A stretch of 64,000 bases of DNA. It comes from Cryptomeria japonica. Taxonomy: Eukaryota; Streptophyta; Pinopsida; Cupressales; Cupressaceae. Where the stretch lies: NCBI RefSeq assembly GCF_030272615.1, contig NC_081413.1, positions 722,887,649 through 722,951,648 on the forward strand. Direction: 5' to 3'. Position numbers and translations under genes: made by a program. The notes under the pieces were generated by a model that was not told the DNA's origin, ran no database searches, and saw only the letters and a list, made by a program, of their open reading frames with translations. This document shows positions 46,194 through 58,355 of this stretch, piece by piece; positions within the stretch are counted from its first letter, which is position 1; each line of letters begins with the position of its first letter.

Positions 46194-46971
46194 TGTATAT
46201 GGTGAAAATGGATAACAATAATAACGATATTGAAAGGCTAAATGAATCCAACCATAAAACCCTAGCCTAACAACAACAAAGATCCACCATAACATATGAA
46301 GATTACCTAAGACAATGCAAATCAAATGAAATCACAAAGATCATACCATCACATGTCCAATAGGGTTTGGATCTCCATTCTTCCTATCTCCATTGATCTT
46401 GCTTGATATATTTGCTCTCAGAATTTATGTGCACAAGAGCTCAACAAAGAATGGAATGTGGTTGCAAGTAGGATCGTAGTGTAGTCAAGTGCATAAAAGA
46501 TGATTAGGGTAATTGATTAGGGTTTGATAATGAAGGAAGCATCTTCTTATATAGAAGACACAATAAGAAATGGAGGGATAAGATTGAGAGGTATAAAAGG
46601 AGGTCGACTATGATTAGAGGGTAGGTAAAAGAAATAATAAAATAATGAAAGGGGTAGGTAGTGTATGAATTAAGAGATGAATGACATGTGTCATGGGTAG
46701 AAAAGGCTAATGAATTAATTAAATAAATAAAGATTTATTTAATTAATAGAAGAAGTGGGATCAATTAAATAAATAAAATATTTATTTAATTTAGGAAAAG
46801 GATAATTTAAATAAATAAATGTATTTATTTAAATGAGAAATAAGGCTAGAAGAGGATGAATGAATGAATTAAATAAATAAAGATTTATTTATTTAATAGA
46901 AGAATTAAGCTTAGATAATTAAATAAATAAAATATTTATTTAATTAGACATGACAATTTTAGGTGTCTGCA
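46194..46971 (-). repeat. 3' LTR of element I (left)
   Basis: 778 bp from TGTATATGGTG to GTGTCTGCA on the + strand; the minus strand starts TGCAGACACC. It carries five AT palindromes (46713-46945). Near-identical to 59950-60727. Confidence 0.95.
46713..46945. repeat. Ladder of five AT palindromes in the I LTR
   Basis: Palindromes of about 29-35 bp built on AATTAAATAAATAAA and its complement lie at about 46713-46747, 46763-46791, 46805-46834, 46868-46897 and 46917-46945. The ladder is repeated in the right LTR at about 60470-60703. Confidence 0.85.
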
Positions 46972-47016
46972 TTTTTCCCCTATTTGAGACAATGCGGCTT
47001 GTCACATTGTTTCAAA
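46972..47016 (-). promoter_or_regulatory. Polypurine tract of I with adjacent hairpin
   Basis: The minus strand reads TAGGGGAAAAA next to the LTR. Directly beside it, TTTGAGACAATG (46983-46994) and CATTGTTTCAAA (47005-47016) form a 12-bp stem with one mismatch and a 10-base loop. Confidence 0.75.
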
Positions 47017-47710
47017 GAAGATAAGATAAACTGATACAATGTTGCCCCAAGATGGGAATGATATGCCCCCTCGAGAGATTGGATGAAAATGTCTGAAAAG
47101 ATTGCAGACAATCTTTCGATAAGAAAGAGAGGCTAGAATGGACTGACCGGATAAAGTGATAGAGTCACGGGATAATGAAGACTGACTTGGGAAATGAGGG
47201 CTAGGGCAGTCTATAAGATAGACCACGAGGGAAATACATGCTCATTGTCATCGACACATCCAAGAGATTAGAGTGCAGAGCGAAAAGAGAGCAGTAGCAG
47301 TTAGCAGTGATGGCCTTCGTTCACAGATTCGACCGCGTTCGTTGATTTCAGAGGCCAACAGAGGCAGGAGAGCCGGTAAGTACCATGAAACCTCCTTGTA
47401 CTTTGATGCATTTATTGTTGTCATTAATGCATACTAGGTAATGTAATAAATGCGCGTTATGTCAGGAAAACGCGTTTGTATCCAAAAATGTGAATTTGTG
47501 TCTTCTAGGTCAAATCAGTAGTTCTATGATGAACATACACTATCGATTGGATAAGCTGCTGAGAGGATACACTCAAGCAGGTCCTCTAGGGAAAACTAGG
47601 ATAGCAAATAGGGCTAGGATTGACAATTCTGTGATAGAACATACGTTGCCAATCAGGAAACTTTTCAAGAGGATTCACTCAAGAAGAGGCCCTAGGATAG
47701 GATAGATCAA
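47017..47710. other. 3' non-coding part of I with a diverged 100-bp duplication
   Basis: Between the purine tract and the hairpin array there is no recognised gene. Two diverged copies of about 75-100 bp lie at 47517-47590 and 47626-47700, sharing TCTATGATGAACATA / TCTGTGATAGAACATA and GAGGAT(A/T)CACTCAAG landmarks. Confidence 0.55.
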
Positions 47711-47920
47711 GGCACTTTGTGATGAATAGTGAGTACCAAGATATAGTACTTTGTGATGAACAGGGAGTACTAAAATATGAGTAGCACTTTGTGATGAACA
47801 GTGAGTGCAAATGTGAGCAGCACTTTGTGATGAACAGGGAGTGCTAAACACGTAGTACTTTGTGATGAATAGGGAGTACCACTAGGATAGAAGCAACACT
47901 TTGTGATGAACAGTGAGTGT
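47711..47920. repeat. Tandem hairpin array with covarying stems
   Basis: Six units share the loop TTTGTGATGAA(C/T)AG(G/T)G. Flanking stems: GGCACT/AGTACC (one mismatch, 47711), AGTACT/AGTACT (47745), GCACT/AGTGC (47784), AGCACT/AGTGCT (47819), AGTACT/AGTACC (inner GTACT/AGTAC paired, 47854), ACACT/AGTGT (47896). The stem sequence changes but pairing is kept. Confidence 0.85.
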
Positions 47921-47959
47921 CACTAGGATTGAGATGATTGATTTGTGTGACTACAGGAG

Positions 47960-48425
47960 TGTTTTCCTATGCTGGAGTCACGGGAGAGATTCCCATCGAC
48001 TCAAAGGTTGTGACCTGAGTTGACAGCCGAGGACCGAGCTGCGATTGAGGCTATGGGATTGAGACATATTCTGTATGTGCCTGAGTTTCGGGAAAACATG
48101 GGATTGCTGACTGCACTGGCGGAGAGGTGCCACTCTGTGACTTGCACTTTTCATTTGCCGATGGGGGAGATGACAGTCAACCTGGAGGATTATACAAGAT
48201 TCTACGGATACCGATCGATGGGGAGCTGATTCTGTATGATCGAGACGGAGACAGGGATGCCCTTAGACGAGTTTTCTAGGATCGAGGACTGGAGATGAGG
48301 GTGGGACACGTGGCATGGGATACCATGACATGGACAGGATTAGCACTACCAACAGTGTTGGCAGGAGTTATCAGTGGGTTCCTTTGTCCGGATAGGGCGA
48401 CACAAGGGGTGGTTGTAGCCATATA
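47960..48425 (+). pseudogene. Plant mobile domain remnant, antisense in element I
   Basis: Open at 48020-48229: MTAEDRAAIEAMGLRHILYV, then LLTALAERCHSVTCTFHLPM and GEMTVNLEDYTRFYGY. A frameshift near 48215 leads to PIDGELILYDRDGDRDALRR and, after a TAG, HVAWDTMTWTGLALPTVLAG. The TFHLP.GEMT..LED core is typical of the plant mobile domain (MAIN/MAIL family and transposon proteins). It is on the strand opposite gag-pol. Tat elements are known to carry extra ORFs in this region, some antisense. Confidence 0.75.
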
Positions 48426-50043
48426 AGTTTGACATCATTGTATCATGACACTTATGATTATATATATGAGATGATTCATCTTTGCGGTAGCTATATGCAT
48501 GCGTACCTATGTGATGAGATGTTTCATGATGTATGTTTCTAGGTGATGCTTATGACATGGATGCAAATATGTATATGATGCAATGTAATATTTTTGTTCT
48601 TTTATGTTTTATATGTGTATGCATGATGCAAATGTGAATGTATGTAATGCAGATGAATATGATAATGCAGATGTAAATTGTGCTAACAGGTGTTGTGTGC
48701 AGGATGTGATGCAGTTGTGATATCTATATGTATGTATGAAATGCTTATATGTGGTAATGCAGGTGCAACTACATGAAATGCAAATGTTTTTGGTGTGTCA
48801 TTATACTCAGTCATGTGATAGCAGGCTACGGGGACTCAAGAAGGACAATGGAAGTCAATCAAGAAAGGGGGATGGAAGATAGAAGATATGAAAGTGAAAG
48901 AGCTTCTTGTGTGTTATCATCATTGAGCTTTATTATGGCAAGTAGGTTATGACAATTGAGGCATATGTTCGACCCAGAAAGTCATTGTACCTGTTTGCAT
49001 GGAGATACGATAATCACAAAAAAGGAATGCCCCAGTTCATACTAGACTCACAGTGTCCTCATATCCTTGGACAAGTCATAGCATTACTAAGAGACAATCC
49101 ACAGACAACAAATACAAATAGGTGACGATACCCCATCCTCGCCTTTCTAGTCAAAGACATCCTGGAGATAGAATCTCTAGTCAGAGACATCCTGGAAAAG
49201 CTAAAAGACATGTCACCAAAAAAGATGAAATCAAAAGAAAACCAAGACTCGACACCAACATCCACTGTAGTCCTCAAGTTTAGTGTCTCTTGTCACTTGT
49301 ATAAGTCTTATTTCATTGTGGTCACAATGTTCACTTTCACAAAAAGGATAGATAGCACTGAACCATATGTTGTCTGAGTCTGTTGAAAGATTTGATTTGT
49401 TGAAGCCTATTGTTGCTGCTGTGTCTCATTTGAAACTGACTGAATCCATGAAACTGATACTTTATTGCTGAGAAGATGGAACTTTATTGCAGATCTGTGA
49501 TGCAGATGTTGCTTTATTGCGAATTGTGCGCGAATAGACTGAAGGAAGCTGGAAGAAACTGTACTCCTCAAAACATGTGATGTTCTCAGTTCCACACCCA
49601 TCACTTAGATGTAGGATTTGCCTTAGCCACAGATAGGATCTGATTTATTATGGATGGAAAGGGAGGTGAAAAGAGAGGTTTATTATGAATGGCTAACCAA
49701 TCTTGGGTAGATCAATAACAAGCCATGATGGGAATGGGTAAGTTTATTATGAACGAATAGGTTGTTAGTGTGTGCAAAGTGAAAGGATGAAAGTGAATCC
49801 TGAAGGAGGGAGGAGCAATGTCTCTACACATGGTGCTGGTGACCCAGTTTTCACCATGGTACTTGCCCAGGGCGCCACCGAAGTGGTTTTCACCATTGGA
49901 TGAAATTATTTCTCTTTACTTTTTTTTTTTTTTTCAATGTTTTTTGTGTCACAAGGCGCCTGTTTGCCAGGTTTTCACCAAGTAACGATTTTTTTTGTTT
50001 TATAATTTTTTTTTTGTATTTTTGAATTAGGATATTCAAAGAG
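48426..50043. other. 3' non-coding region of I, no gene recognised
   Basis: From 48426 to about 48800 the sequence is dominated by ATG/TGCA/TGTA-type words and looks like a decayed repeat. From 49800 to 50040, phrases such as GGCGCCACCGAAGTGGTTTTCACCA and close variants recur near pol's end. I see no coding signal beyond short frames. Confidence 0.45.
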
Positions 50044-51531
50044 CTATGTGTAGAACCTGCGAAGGTGCATGCTGTTGATAGGATCCTCCAAAGGTTCACC
50101 TTCTGTAGTTGAGAGCTGATATGCCCCAGATCCATAGGCTGCTGTAATGATGTAAGGACCAAGCCAATTTGGTTTGAACTTTCCCTTCTTCTCTCTGTCT
50201 TGCTGATTTTTGGGGTTTTCTCTGAGGACCAAGTCACCTACCTCAAATGTGCGAGGCTTGACCTTGTGATTATAGCTGCGACTCATTCATTATTGGTAAG
50301 CCTTGATATGATTAAAAGCAGTTTGTCTTCGTTCATCCAGTAGTTCCAGTTCTTATAAGCGAGAGACCCTATAGTCTTCATCACTGATGATGTTTTGCAA
50401 AGAGACCCGTAAAGAGGGTAGCTCGACCTCAATAGGCAAGATGGCTTCAGCACCGTAGACAAGTGAATAGGGTGTAGCTCCTGTAGGTGTGCGGACACTT
50501 GTGCGGTAGGCCCAAAGTGCAGGATTAAGTTGGATATGCCAATTACGGCCAGCGTCGTCAACTGTCTTTTTGAGGATTTTAAGGATTGTTTTGTTAGACG
50601 CCTCAGCTTGACCATTACCTTGGGGATAATATGGTGTGGAGAAATGATGGGAAATATGGAAGCAGTCACAGAGTTCGTGAACATCCTGATTTTTGAAAGG
50701 ACGCCCGTTATCAGTGATAATGGAAACAAGAATACCGTATCGGCAAATGATATAGTTGAGGATGAATGTAGCAATCTGTTTTCCCGTGACTTGTGTGAGA
50801 GGCACAGCTTCAATCCATTTTGTAAAATGCTCTGTGGCAGTGATAATGAATTTATGACCATTGGAAGAAGGAGGGTGAATCTTGCCTATGAGATCGAGTC
50901 CCCACTGACAAAAGGGCCAAGGAGACGCAATTGGTTGAAGTTCTTGTGCTGGCGCATGTATAAGGTCTCCATGAATTTGACATTGCTTACATTTCTTGAC
51001 AAACTGATATGAGTCTTTTTCCATATTGGGCCAATAATATCCAGTCCTGATGAGTTTCTTGGCCAAGGTAGGACCACTAGCATGTGGACCACATATCCCT
51101 TCATGCACTTCCCGTAACACAATCTTAGCTTCGTCACTTTCTAAACATCTAAGAAGAGTGCCATCTAGACCTCGCCGGTATAGGATATCAGCTAAAATGA
51201 CATATCGAGAGGATTGGCGAATGAAAGTGCGATGTTGGTTATGTGATAGATCAGGAGGTAGGGTATTGTCACGAAGGTATGTGAAAATGGAACCATATAA
51301 CTGGGACTCAGGACCGACAACACATATCGTCTTAGTAGGCATGATCTCATATGAAGGAACCAAAAGGTTATTCACCAAGAACTCATAGCGGGTCTCATTT
51401 GGAGGTAGATCAATCAGTGAAGCAATTGTAGCCATGGCATCTGTGGCATGATTCTGCTCTCTTGGTATCTGCTCAAAGTCTATCTTTGTGAAGTGTTGTT
51501 TCAGGTCATCCACCGTTTGTTTGTAAGGCAT
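50044..51531 (-). pseudogene. Integrase of Tat element I
   Basis: The long open piece 51531-50353 holds the zinc region (HEGICGPHASG ... CKQCQIHGD) and a complete core: GLDLIGKI, IITDNGRPF and GQAEASNKTIL carry the three acidic residues. Stops (TAA near 50350, TAA/TGA near 50290) separate the C-terminal part MSRSYNHKVKPRTFEVGDLV to NSMHLRRFYT at 50044. No chromodomain, as expected for Tat. It shares the frame of gag. Confidence 0.93.
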
Positions 51532-51804
51532 TAATTTTTCATCTTTTGTTTGGTAATCATCAGTTGCTTGACGGATGACAAGTTGAGATTCCCCAAAAAC
51601 ACGAAGTTCCTAGATCTTCCACTGAACTGCAATTTGTAATCCTGTTGTTAATGCCTCATATTCCGCTATATTGTTAGTGCAAGGAAATGATAAGCGGTAT
51701 GATTTTGGTATAGAATCCCCTTGAGGAGTTATAAAGAGGATGCCAACTCCTGCCCCATGCTGTGTGTATGAGCCATCGAAGTATAGTTGCCATGGATTTG
51801 CATG
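51532..51804 (-). pseudogene. Additional RNase H domain of element I
   Basis: The minus strand reads WQLYFDGSYTQHGAGVGILF, NNIAEYEALTTGL and, after a TAG, GESQLVIRQ, so the D-E-D pattern of a second RNase H is visible. This plant-type second RNase H between the retroviral-type RNase H and integrase is the hallmark of the Tat (Ogre/Retand-like) group of Ty3 elements. Confidence 0.87.
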
Positions 51805-52395
51805 TTACATTGTTAAAATGGATTCATTTGGAAATTTTGAACTTAGAGGAACATCATCTATCATGGGAGCATCTGCTAATTGATCTGCGATGGCTTGTCC
51901 TTTTATTGCTTTTCTGTCCACATACTCGATGTCGAATTCACTCAGGATCATTACCCATTTGGCCAGTCGCCTAGTAAGTGTTGCTTTATTGAGAAGGTAT
52001 TTCAATGGGTCTATCCTTGCAACCAACTTAGTCTTATGAGTGAGCATGTAATGTCGTAATTTCTGTGAAGCAAAGACCACGGCGACACATGCACGCTCAA
52101 TTGGTGTGTAGTTTAGCTCATATCCTACCAATGTGCGACTGATATAGTATACTGCTTTTTCCTTACCCTCAACAATTTGTTGTGCTAAGAGTGCCCCCAG
52201 TGCTATTGAAGTAGTTGATATGTATAGTAACAGAGGTTGATCTGGAACTGGTGGCATCAGAACTGGCGGATTTAGAAGATAATCTTTGAGCGTCTGGAAA
52301 GCCTGTTGACAGTTATCATCCCATTTGAATTTAATGTTTTTATGTAGCAAGTGCTGAAAAGGATTACACTTATCTGCAAGTTGTGCTATGAATCT
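51805..52395 (-). pseudogene. First RNase H of element I
   Basis: After a TGA at the end of RT, the frame holds FKWDDNCQQAFQTLKDYL, YISTTSIALGALLAQ (first Asp position is Ser), YTPIERACVAVVFA and ARIDPLKYLL. It ends with a TAA before the second RNase H. The catalytic set looks incomplete, common in Tat elements where the second RNase H may compensate (inference). Confidence 0.85.
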
Positions 52396-53184
52396 TCATA
52401 TGGACTGGAGTCTGCCTTGTAAAGACCGAAGTTGACTGATATTTCTTGGTGGTTGCATCTCCAAGATGGCCTTGACTTTTGCTGGATCAGCTTCAATACC
52501 TCTTTTGGATACAATGAATCCTAGGAGCTTCTCGGAGGTTACTCCAAAGACACATTTCTTGGGGTTTAATCTTGCTTTGTATTTTTCCAACCGATCAAAG
52601 ATGACTGAAAGTATGTCCAAATGTGTATTTCTGTCTATTGATTTCCCCAAGAGGTCATTGACATAATCTTCCACGGTTACGTGCATGAGATCATGAAAGA
52701 TAGTAGTCATGGCTCTTTGATATGTAGCGCCTGCATTCTTTAGCCCGAAGGGCATGACATTCCAGCAGAAAGTTCCCCATGGACAAGTGAATGATGTTTT
52801 GTGTTGATCCTCGGGCGTGATCTTTATTTGATTATAACCAGAGAATCCATCCATCAATGATAACATTTCATGACCTGCTGTGAGATCAACAATCAAGTCA
52901 ATATTTGGTAATGGGAAGTCATCCTTTGGACAAACTTTGTTGATGTCTCTGAAATCTGTACATATTCTGATGCTGCGATCTAGTTTACTGACAGGCACTA
53001 AGTTAGAGATCCATTCAGGATAATCAATTGGGCGTATGAATCCGACATCCAATAATTTCTCAAGTTCTTCTTTGACTAGTAATGCCACCTGTGGATGCAT
53101 TTTTCTTAATTTTTGTTTCATTGGTTTTGCCCCTATTTTAACTGTCAAATGATGCATTACCAAATCCGGATCTAATCCGGGCAT
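52396..53184 (-). pseudogene. Reverse transcriptase of element I
   Basis: Clear RT: ICTDFRDINKVCPKDDFPLP, MDGFSGYNQIKI, VMPFGLKNAGATYQRAM and the catalytic region EDYVNDLLG. The first Asp of the YxDD pair is Asn here (codon 52657-52659, a G to A change), so the enzyme would be dead even without stops. A TGA ends the open piece at 52396. Confidence 0.93.
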
Positions 53185-55188
53185 ATCAGCGTATGACCAG
53201 GCAAAGTTGATTTGTCATTCTTTGAAGAAACTTATGAATTTTGACCTTTCGGACTCTGTCAACGATTGAGCTAGGAATATGTTGTGTGGAACCTCTTCTG
53301 TACCAATGTTTGTTTTGATAGTCTCCTCTACCAACATGGATGAATTTTCCTCATATGATGCTGGGAGAATGTCGAGCCTTCCATCTTCGGGTGCCTCAGA
53401 GAGGTTTTCGCCCTCAGATACGTCCTTTCTTTTTACTTTTTTGGGGTCAGACAGGGCCACAGTGTGGTTTTCGCCATAAGACCCTTGATTTGTTCTTATT
53501 TTCACATTTTTGCGATTGGAAGGTCCGACACCCTCACCAAAATATGCCACGCTATTTGGTTCTATAGTGTATCCCACTTTATGGTCCCCAGGAGGAAGAT
53601 CATCTCGTATGCCTAGATAGTTAATAAAAGCTTCATCATTTTGGAATGTGTCAAACTGTGCAGGTCCTTCATGATCCTAGTCAATGAGTTGGTGGTGAAC
53701 AAGGGGAAGGCCTTTAACATCTTCGAAGTTAGCGGGGCTAAGAGTGAAGATGTAGTTATATTCGGGTATGTCAAGGTAATTATCGAGGTCATGGATGGCA
53801 CTCTCCTCATCAGTCTCGATTGTGAACGAATCCAAATTATCATCACTAGTAGCGCATTCTGGGACAGGTGTTCTCATCGTATGTGATTTCAACCTAGGAC
53901 CTTGAGACAAGGACTGTGTGGAATCCTCATGGGTTGTTTCTTGACCAACTTTGAATCTTTTATAAAATTCTTCTTCTTCTATGGGTTCATCTGGCTCTCT
54001 GAATGTCTCGGTGAGCTCGTAGTCACTGGAGGACTTGTCTGAACCCCATTCCCATTCATTGGAGTCTGTGGAATAGCGATTCTCTTGTTGAATTTTGTCA
54101 GTTTTGATTTGTAAGGCTTCTTCTGTCCTTTAGGTGTGGACCTTGGAAGTTAAGAAACCAAGTCCTTTCGAGCGTTCCTTTTTGAAAGTCAATTAAGGTT
54201 GTAAAGGTTCAATGATTCCTTCCTTTCGTAACCCAAGAGGGCTTTTTCCATCATACCTGAATTTTTGTAGAATTTTGAAGCCTTTGCCATATTTCTCACA
54301 TGGTAGATTGATGTGATCTTGTGTGTCATCTTCAATGTCTTTGTAAAGCATTTTGTATAAATCTTCCTCTTCCAGTTCACCCCATCTTTGAAAGGTAGTA
54401 GGGTCCCATTTGAGTATCATGATGGATACTTGCTTGTGAGGATGTGGTCTTCCATATTCTTTTGGGGAACTCATGACTTGTCGTAGGTACATGGTCTGAT
54501 TTAAAGTGTATTCCCCCATGCCCTTGTCTTGAAACTTGCATTTAAGCTCACCCTGTTTTGATGTCGAAGGTTTTAATGACTCAGGATCAATGTATGCCGA
54601 AGAAGGAACAACTTCGCGATTACTGGGAATGATGGTCTCAGTCTTTGATCTCAGGTTATTACAGTATATGAATGGATTAGGATCGCCGTTAATTGTTACC
54701 TCCACTCCATTGTGAGGAAACTTAATGCATTGGTGATATGTAGATGGGACTGCTCTCATTTCATGAATCCAAGGGCGTCCTAGCAATATGTTATAAGTGA
54801 GATCTAGATCCAAGACTTGACAAACCACATCCTTTGTAACTGGCCCAACTCTGAGAGGCAAGGTGATTGTGCCCTTGGATGAACGTTCTTCATCATCATA
54901 TGCCTTGATGGTGATTTGATTTGTAGAATTCACAACCTTATCAAAATATCCCAATTGTTTAATTGTGCTCAATTTACAAATGTTTAGACCAGCTCCTCCA
55001 TCTATCAAGACTCGTTTTATTCGATGTTTGTGTATGAAGGCTTCAACGTGTAGCGGTGCATTATGTGGCTGACTTACGAAGGCGTCATCAACTTCTATGA
55101 ATGTAAGTGAATGTGGAATGGAAAGGTATCCCACCATGGCTTGAAACTGGTCCACGTTCAGATCAGTAGGAACGACGGTGTCTCTCAA
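53185..55188 (-). pseudogene. Protease and linker of element I
   Basis: The frame entering at 55188 has the Tat-type aspartic protease: KRVLIDGGAGLNICKLSTIK, DLTYNILLGRPWIHEMRAVP. The catalytic D-G-G-A variant of the D-S/T-G motif is common in Tat/Athila. A stop at 54193 and more near 54131, 53680 and 53217 follow in a long acidic linker (WEWGSDKSSSDYELTETF, DLDNYLDIPEYNYIFTL) before RT. Confidence 0.87.
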
Positions 55189-57570
55189 GATTTTGTCAAG
55201 AATGGCTTTATGTGCGGGGGATATGCATAAGAGCTCAAGGATGGAGATGAGTACGGGTGTCTTCCCTAACTATTCTACAAGGTCATACTTAGGTTTGGTC
55301 GATGAGGAGGTGGTGTTCTTGGCTGGAGCACCTTGCAAAGTAATTTTACCTCGACGGGTTGTGACATTACATTCAGAGGTACATTCGGAAGAAGATCCAA
55401 CACCTTTTAGGACAATCTTGGGTCTCCGGGTAGAATTCTCAGACATTTTGTCCTTGATGATAATGGTAGAGACATAATTGTCCATCGAGATGTGATTGAT
55501 AGTTGAATCATAGTTGTAGGATGCTCTGGTATAATTGGTTTGGTCCTTTGTGGCTTTAGCTTTTCCCTTGTCATGTTTTGGGAATGGTTCCTTAAACATC
55601 TCATGTTCTTGATTAGATGAGTGTCCCTCAGTCTTAATGTCACCTCTATCAATAAGATCTTGTATGATGTTCTTCAGTCGATGACAATTTCCTGTTTTAT
55701 GACCCTTGCTTTTATGAAATTCACAATACTCATCATCATTCCACCAATTTGGTTTGACCTTTGGTTCATATGGAGGAAAATCTGGAACTATGATTACCTT
55801 GTTTGCCACTAGCTTTTTGAAGACTGATTCAAGTGGTTCTCCCAAGGGAGTGTACTTCCTTCATGATCTGGAAGTTGTTTGAGTATTTACTTGGTTGTTT
55901 GTAGAACTTGATCCTGAAAAGATGAATTTGGGTCGCACTGTGTTGGGATCCACAACACCATCATTGACTATGTTCTTGTTTTTGTTCCAAAATCTCGGCT
56001 TGTCTTTTCCCTTAAAGTCATATTTGTTTTCCTTGAATATCTTAATGACTCCTTGTTCAATTAGGACCTTTTCTGTCGCTAAGCCTTTTTCAATGACGTC
56101 CTTGAAGGTGGACAAACAAGCTTTCCTTAGATCATAGGCAATGTCTTTGTTAACATTTTGTGTGAACATTTCTACCATTTGTTTTTGTGGAATTTCACAA
56201 GAGCATCTGCTAGCTAGATTCCTCCATCTTTGTAAAAATGATGCAAAAGACTCTTCCTCTTTTTGCTTGGTGTTGCACAAAGTAGTGACTGATATGTCTA
56301 TCTCTATGTTGTAGGAGAAATGTTGAATAAATGCTTGTGCTAAGTCACCCCATGACTTGATACCAGGTGGGAGTTGGGAGAACCATTCCATAGCTTGATC
56401 ACCTAGGCTTTGTGGGAATAGTCTCATCAAATATGTCTCTTCTGTTGCTACCTCAATGCAAGCTGTGAAAAACTGTCTTATGTGTGCCTTAGGATCCCCT
56501 TTGCCTCTATACTTATCAAACTTAGGCGTCACAAAGTGTGTAGGAAATGGAGGCATTGGAATGCTTTTGTCAAATGGATAGGGACATATGTCTCTCATTG
56601 TGTATGTTGGCTTTGGTGTATTTATGTCCTCCATTTTCTTTTGTAAGTCCTTGATTTGTTGCTCCAAATTGCTCTTAGGTGGAGATTGACTTCTTGGACC
56701 ATACCCTATGCTTGAGGCACCAATTGGAGGAGGAGCATGTTGCATATATGGATGATATTGATCATACACATGTTCATATGGAGGAGGTCTATAGTGATGC
56801 TACATATATGGACCACTTGGTATAGATTCATGTTGAGGAGTGCCATATCTATTTTGTCCATGTATACCATACTCTACAGGCATGTCATGTTCTAATGTGT
56901 TTCCCCCAAATTTGACACGGGGTTTCCTTGTGTCCAAATTTTGAGCATACCTTTGAATGTCCAATTGCTTTGGTGGCTGATCCTTAGCATTGATATGTGA
57001 TTGAGCATATTTCTCTGCATAAGACTTCCATAATGGTCTGCGAAGGTGAGTGTCATATGCTTGACCATGTGTATGTGGGACCTCTGGTTTTTGAAACAAA
57101 GATGATGGTGATTCAGGTACCATATGTGGTCCTCTATTGCCTCCACTATTAGGCCTTCTTTGATCCATGTTGGAGTGAGGTTGTTGCAAAGGCCTATGTT
57201 CCATTATTTGAGACATGTTAAAATCATGAGGTATCTTGGCTCCACTTTGTGCCATCATTTGTAAGAAGTATTGTCTATCCCTCCTCATTATTTCCTCAAC
57301 CAATCGATTGAAATGGGGATTCATAATGGATTCTTCCACATCTGCTAAATGTACGGAAAAGTTGTCCATATTGTCATTGTGTGTATCATTGTTGTTTGTA
57401 GTGTCCATGTTCTCAACATTTGGAATGTTTCTATAGGCATCCATGTCAGGTAATGTGTTATGATCAGTATTGAAAAAGACATCATTGTCATACTCATAGA
57501 CACTCATGTTTGTAGACTCTTGAGCCTCTTTAGTTTCTCTCCTAGATTTTTGAAGACGGGTTTCAACCAT
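55189..57570 (-). pseudogene. Gag of element I
   Basis: ATG at 57570 (MVETRLQKSRRETKEAQEST), Asn/Asp-rich N-terminus, a TAG at 56800, then a Ty3 gag domain (MPPFPTHFVTPKFDKYRGKG, AMEWFSQLPPGIKSWGDLAQ, FLQRWRNLASRC), a TGA at 55861, and a zinc motif CEFHKSKGHKTGNC typical of Tat/Athila gags. A TAG at 55270 precedes protease. Gag and pol share one frame over about 2,500 codons. Confidence 0.92.
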
Positions 57571-58062
57571 GAACTAGGTATTGACTGAGATGTGTGAGAC
57601 TAGATGAAAATGGAAAAAGTATGGAAGACCAAGGGTTGGATGGAATGTAAATGAATCTGAAGTGTACTTGCAATGTCCAAAGTGTAAGACCAAGTATGTA
57701 TGTAGTAGAGTAGGTGTGACTTCCAAAGAGAGGATGTTTCTCTTGATGAGGTAAGTTGACCTTGACTCTAAGTAAGACCAAATGAGACCCAAAGGTAAGA
57801 GACCTTGATGAGGGACCACTTAGCAAAGTGTTGTTGTATGTAGTGTGTTGACAAAGTATAGTGAGCACAAGCAAGTGACCTTTTGACTCAAGTTGAGACA
57901 AATGTGAATGTAATGTAAGGTGTAAAGCAATGATGGACTGTGTGAGACCCAAGGACAGGTTGACTGCTAAATGAAACCTGGAGAAATGACCTAGGAAGCT
58001 CAAGAATTCCGAAACTGACTGTGTTTGTTTGCTGAACTGTAAATTTTTTTTCAATGCTAAAC

Positions 58063-58355
58063 ACAGACGCGCCTGTATACTTCATAGACGCGGTTTCCTG
58101 ACACAGACGCGGTTCTGTTCAACACAGATGCATTTATGAGATTTTTGTAAAATGCAATGGTGATTCTGAAAACACAGACTCGTTTCTGCCCTTCAGAGAC
58201 GCAGTTATACAACACAGACGCTATTATGTCCGACACAGACGCATTTTTGAGATTTTTGCAAAGTGCAGTGTTGATTCTGGAGACACAGACACGTTTCTGT
58301 CCTTCACAGATGCGGTTATAGAACACAGACGCTATTATGTTTGACACTGATGCAT
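58063..58355. repeat. CAGACGCG motif array 1, with a 112-bp tandem unit
   Basis: About twelve ACACAGACGC-type motifs, many 19-21 bp apart. From 58122, two tandem units of about 112 bp share GAGATTTTTG(T/C)AAA, TTTCTG(C/T)CCTTCA and ACGCTATTATGT landmarks. Variants such as ATGCA, ACACG and ACTCG are mostly transitions at the CG positions. Confidence 0.85.

Noticed and set aside
47711-47920. Regularly spaced repeats resembling a CRISPR array
   Set aside because: Spacers are short and unequal, repeats are imperfect hairpins, and the host is a plant retroelement; no cas-like gene.
50530-51012. 160-residue + strand frame inside element I
   Set aside because: Antisense shadow of the integrase core, which is clearly coding on the minus strand.
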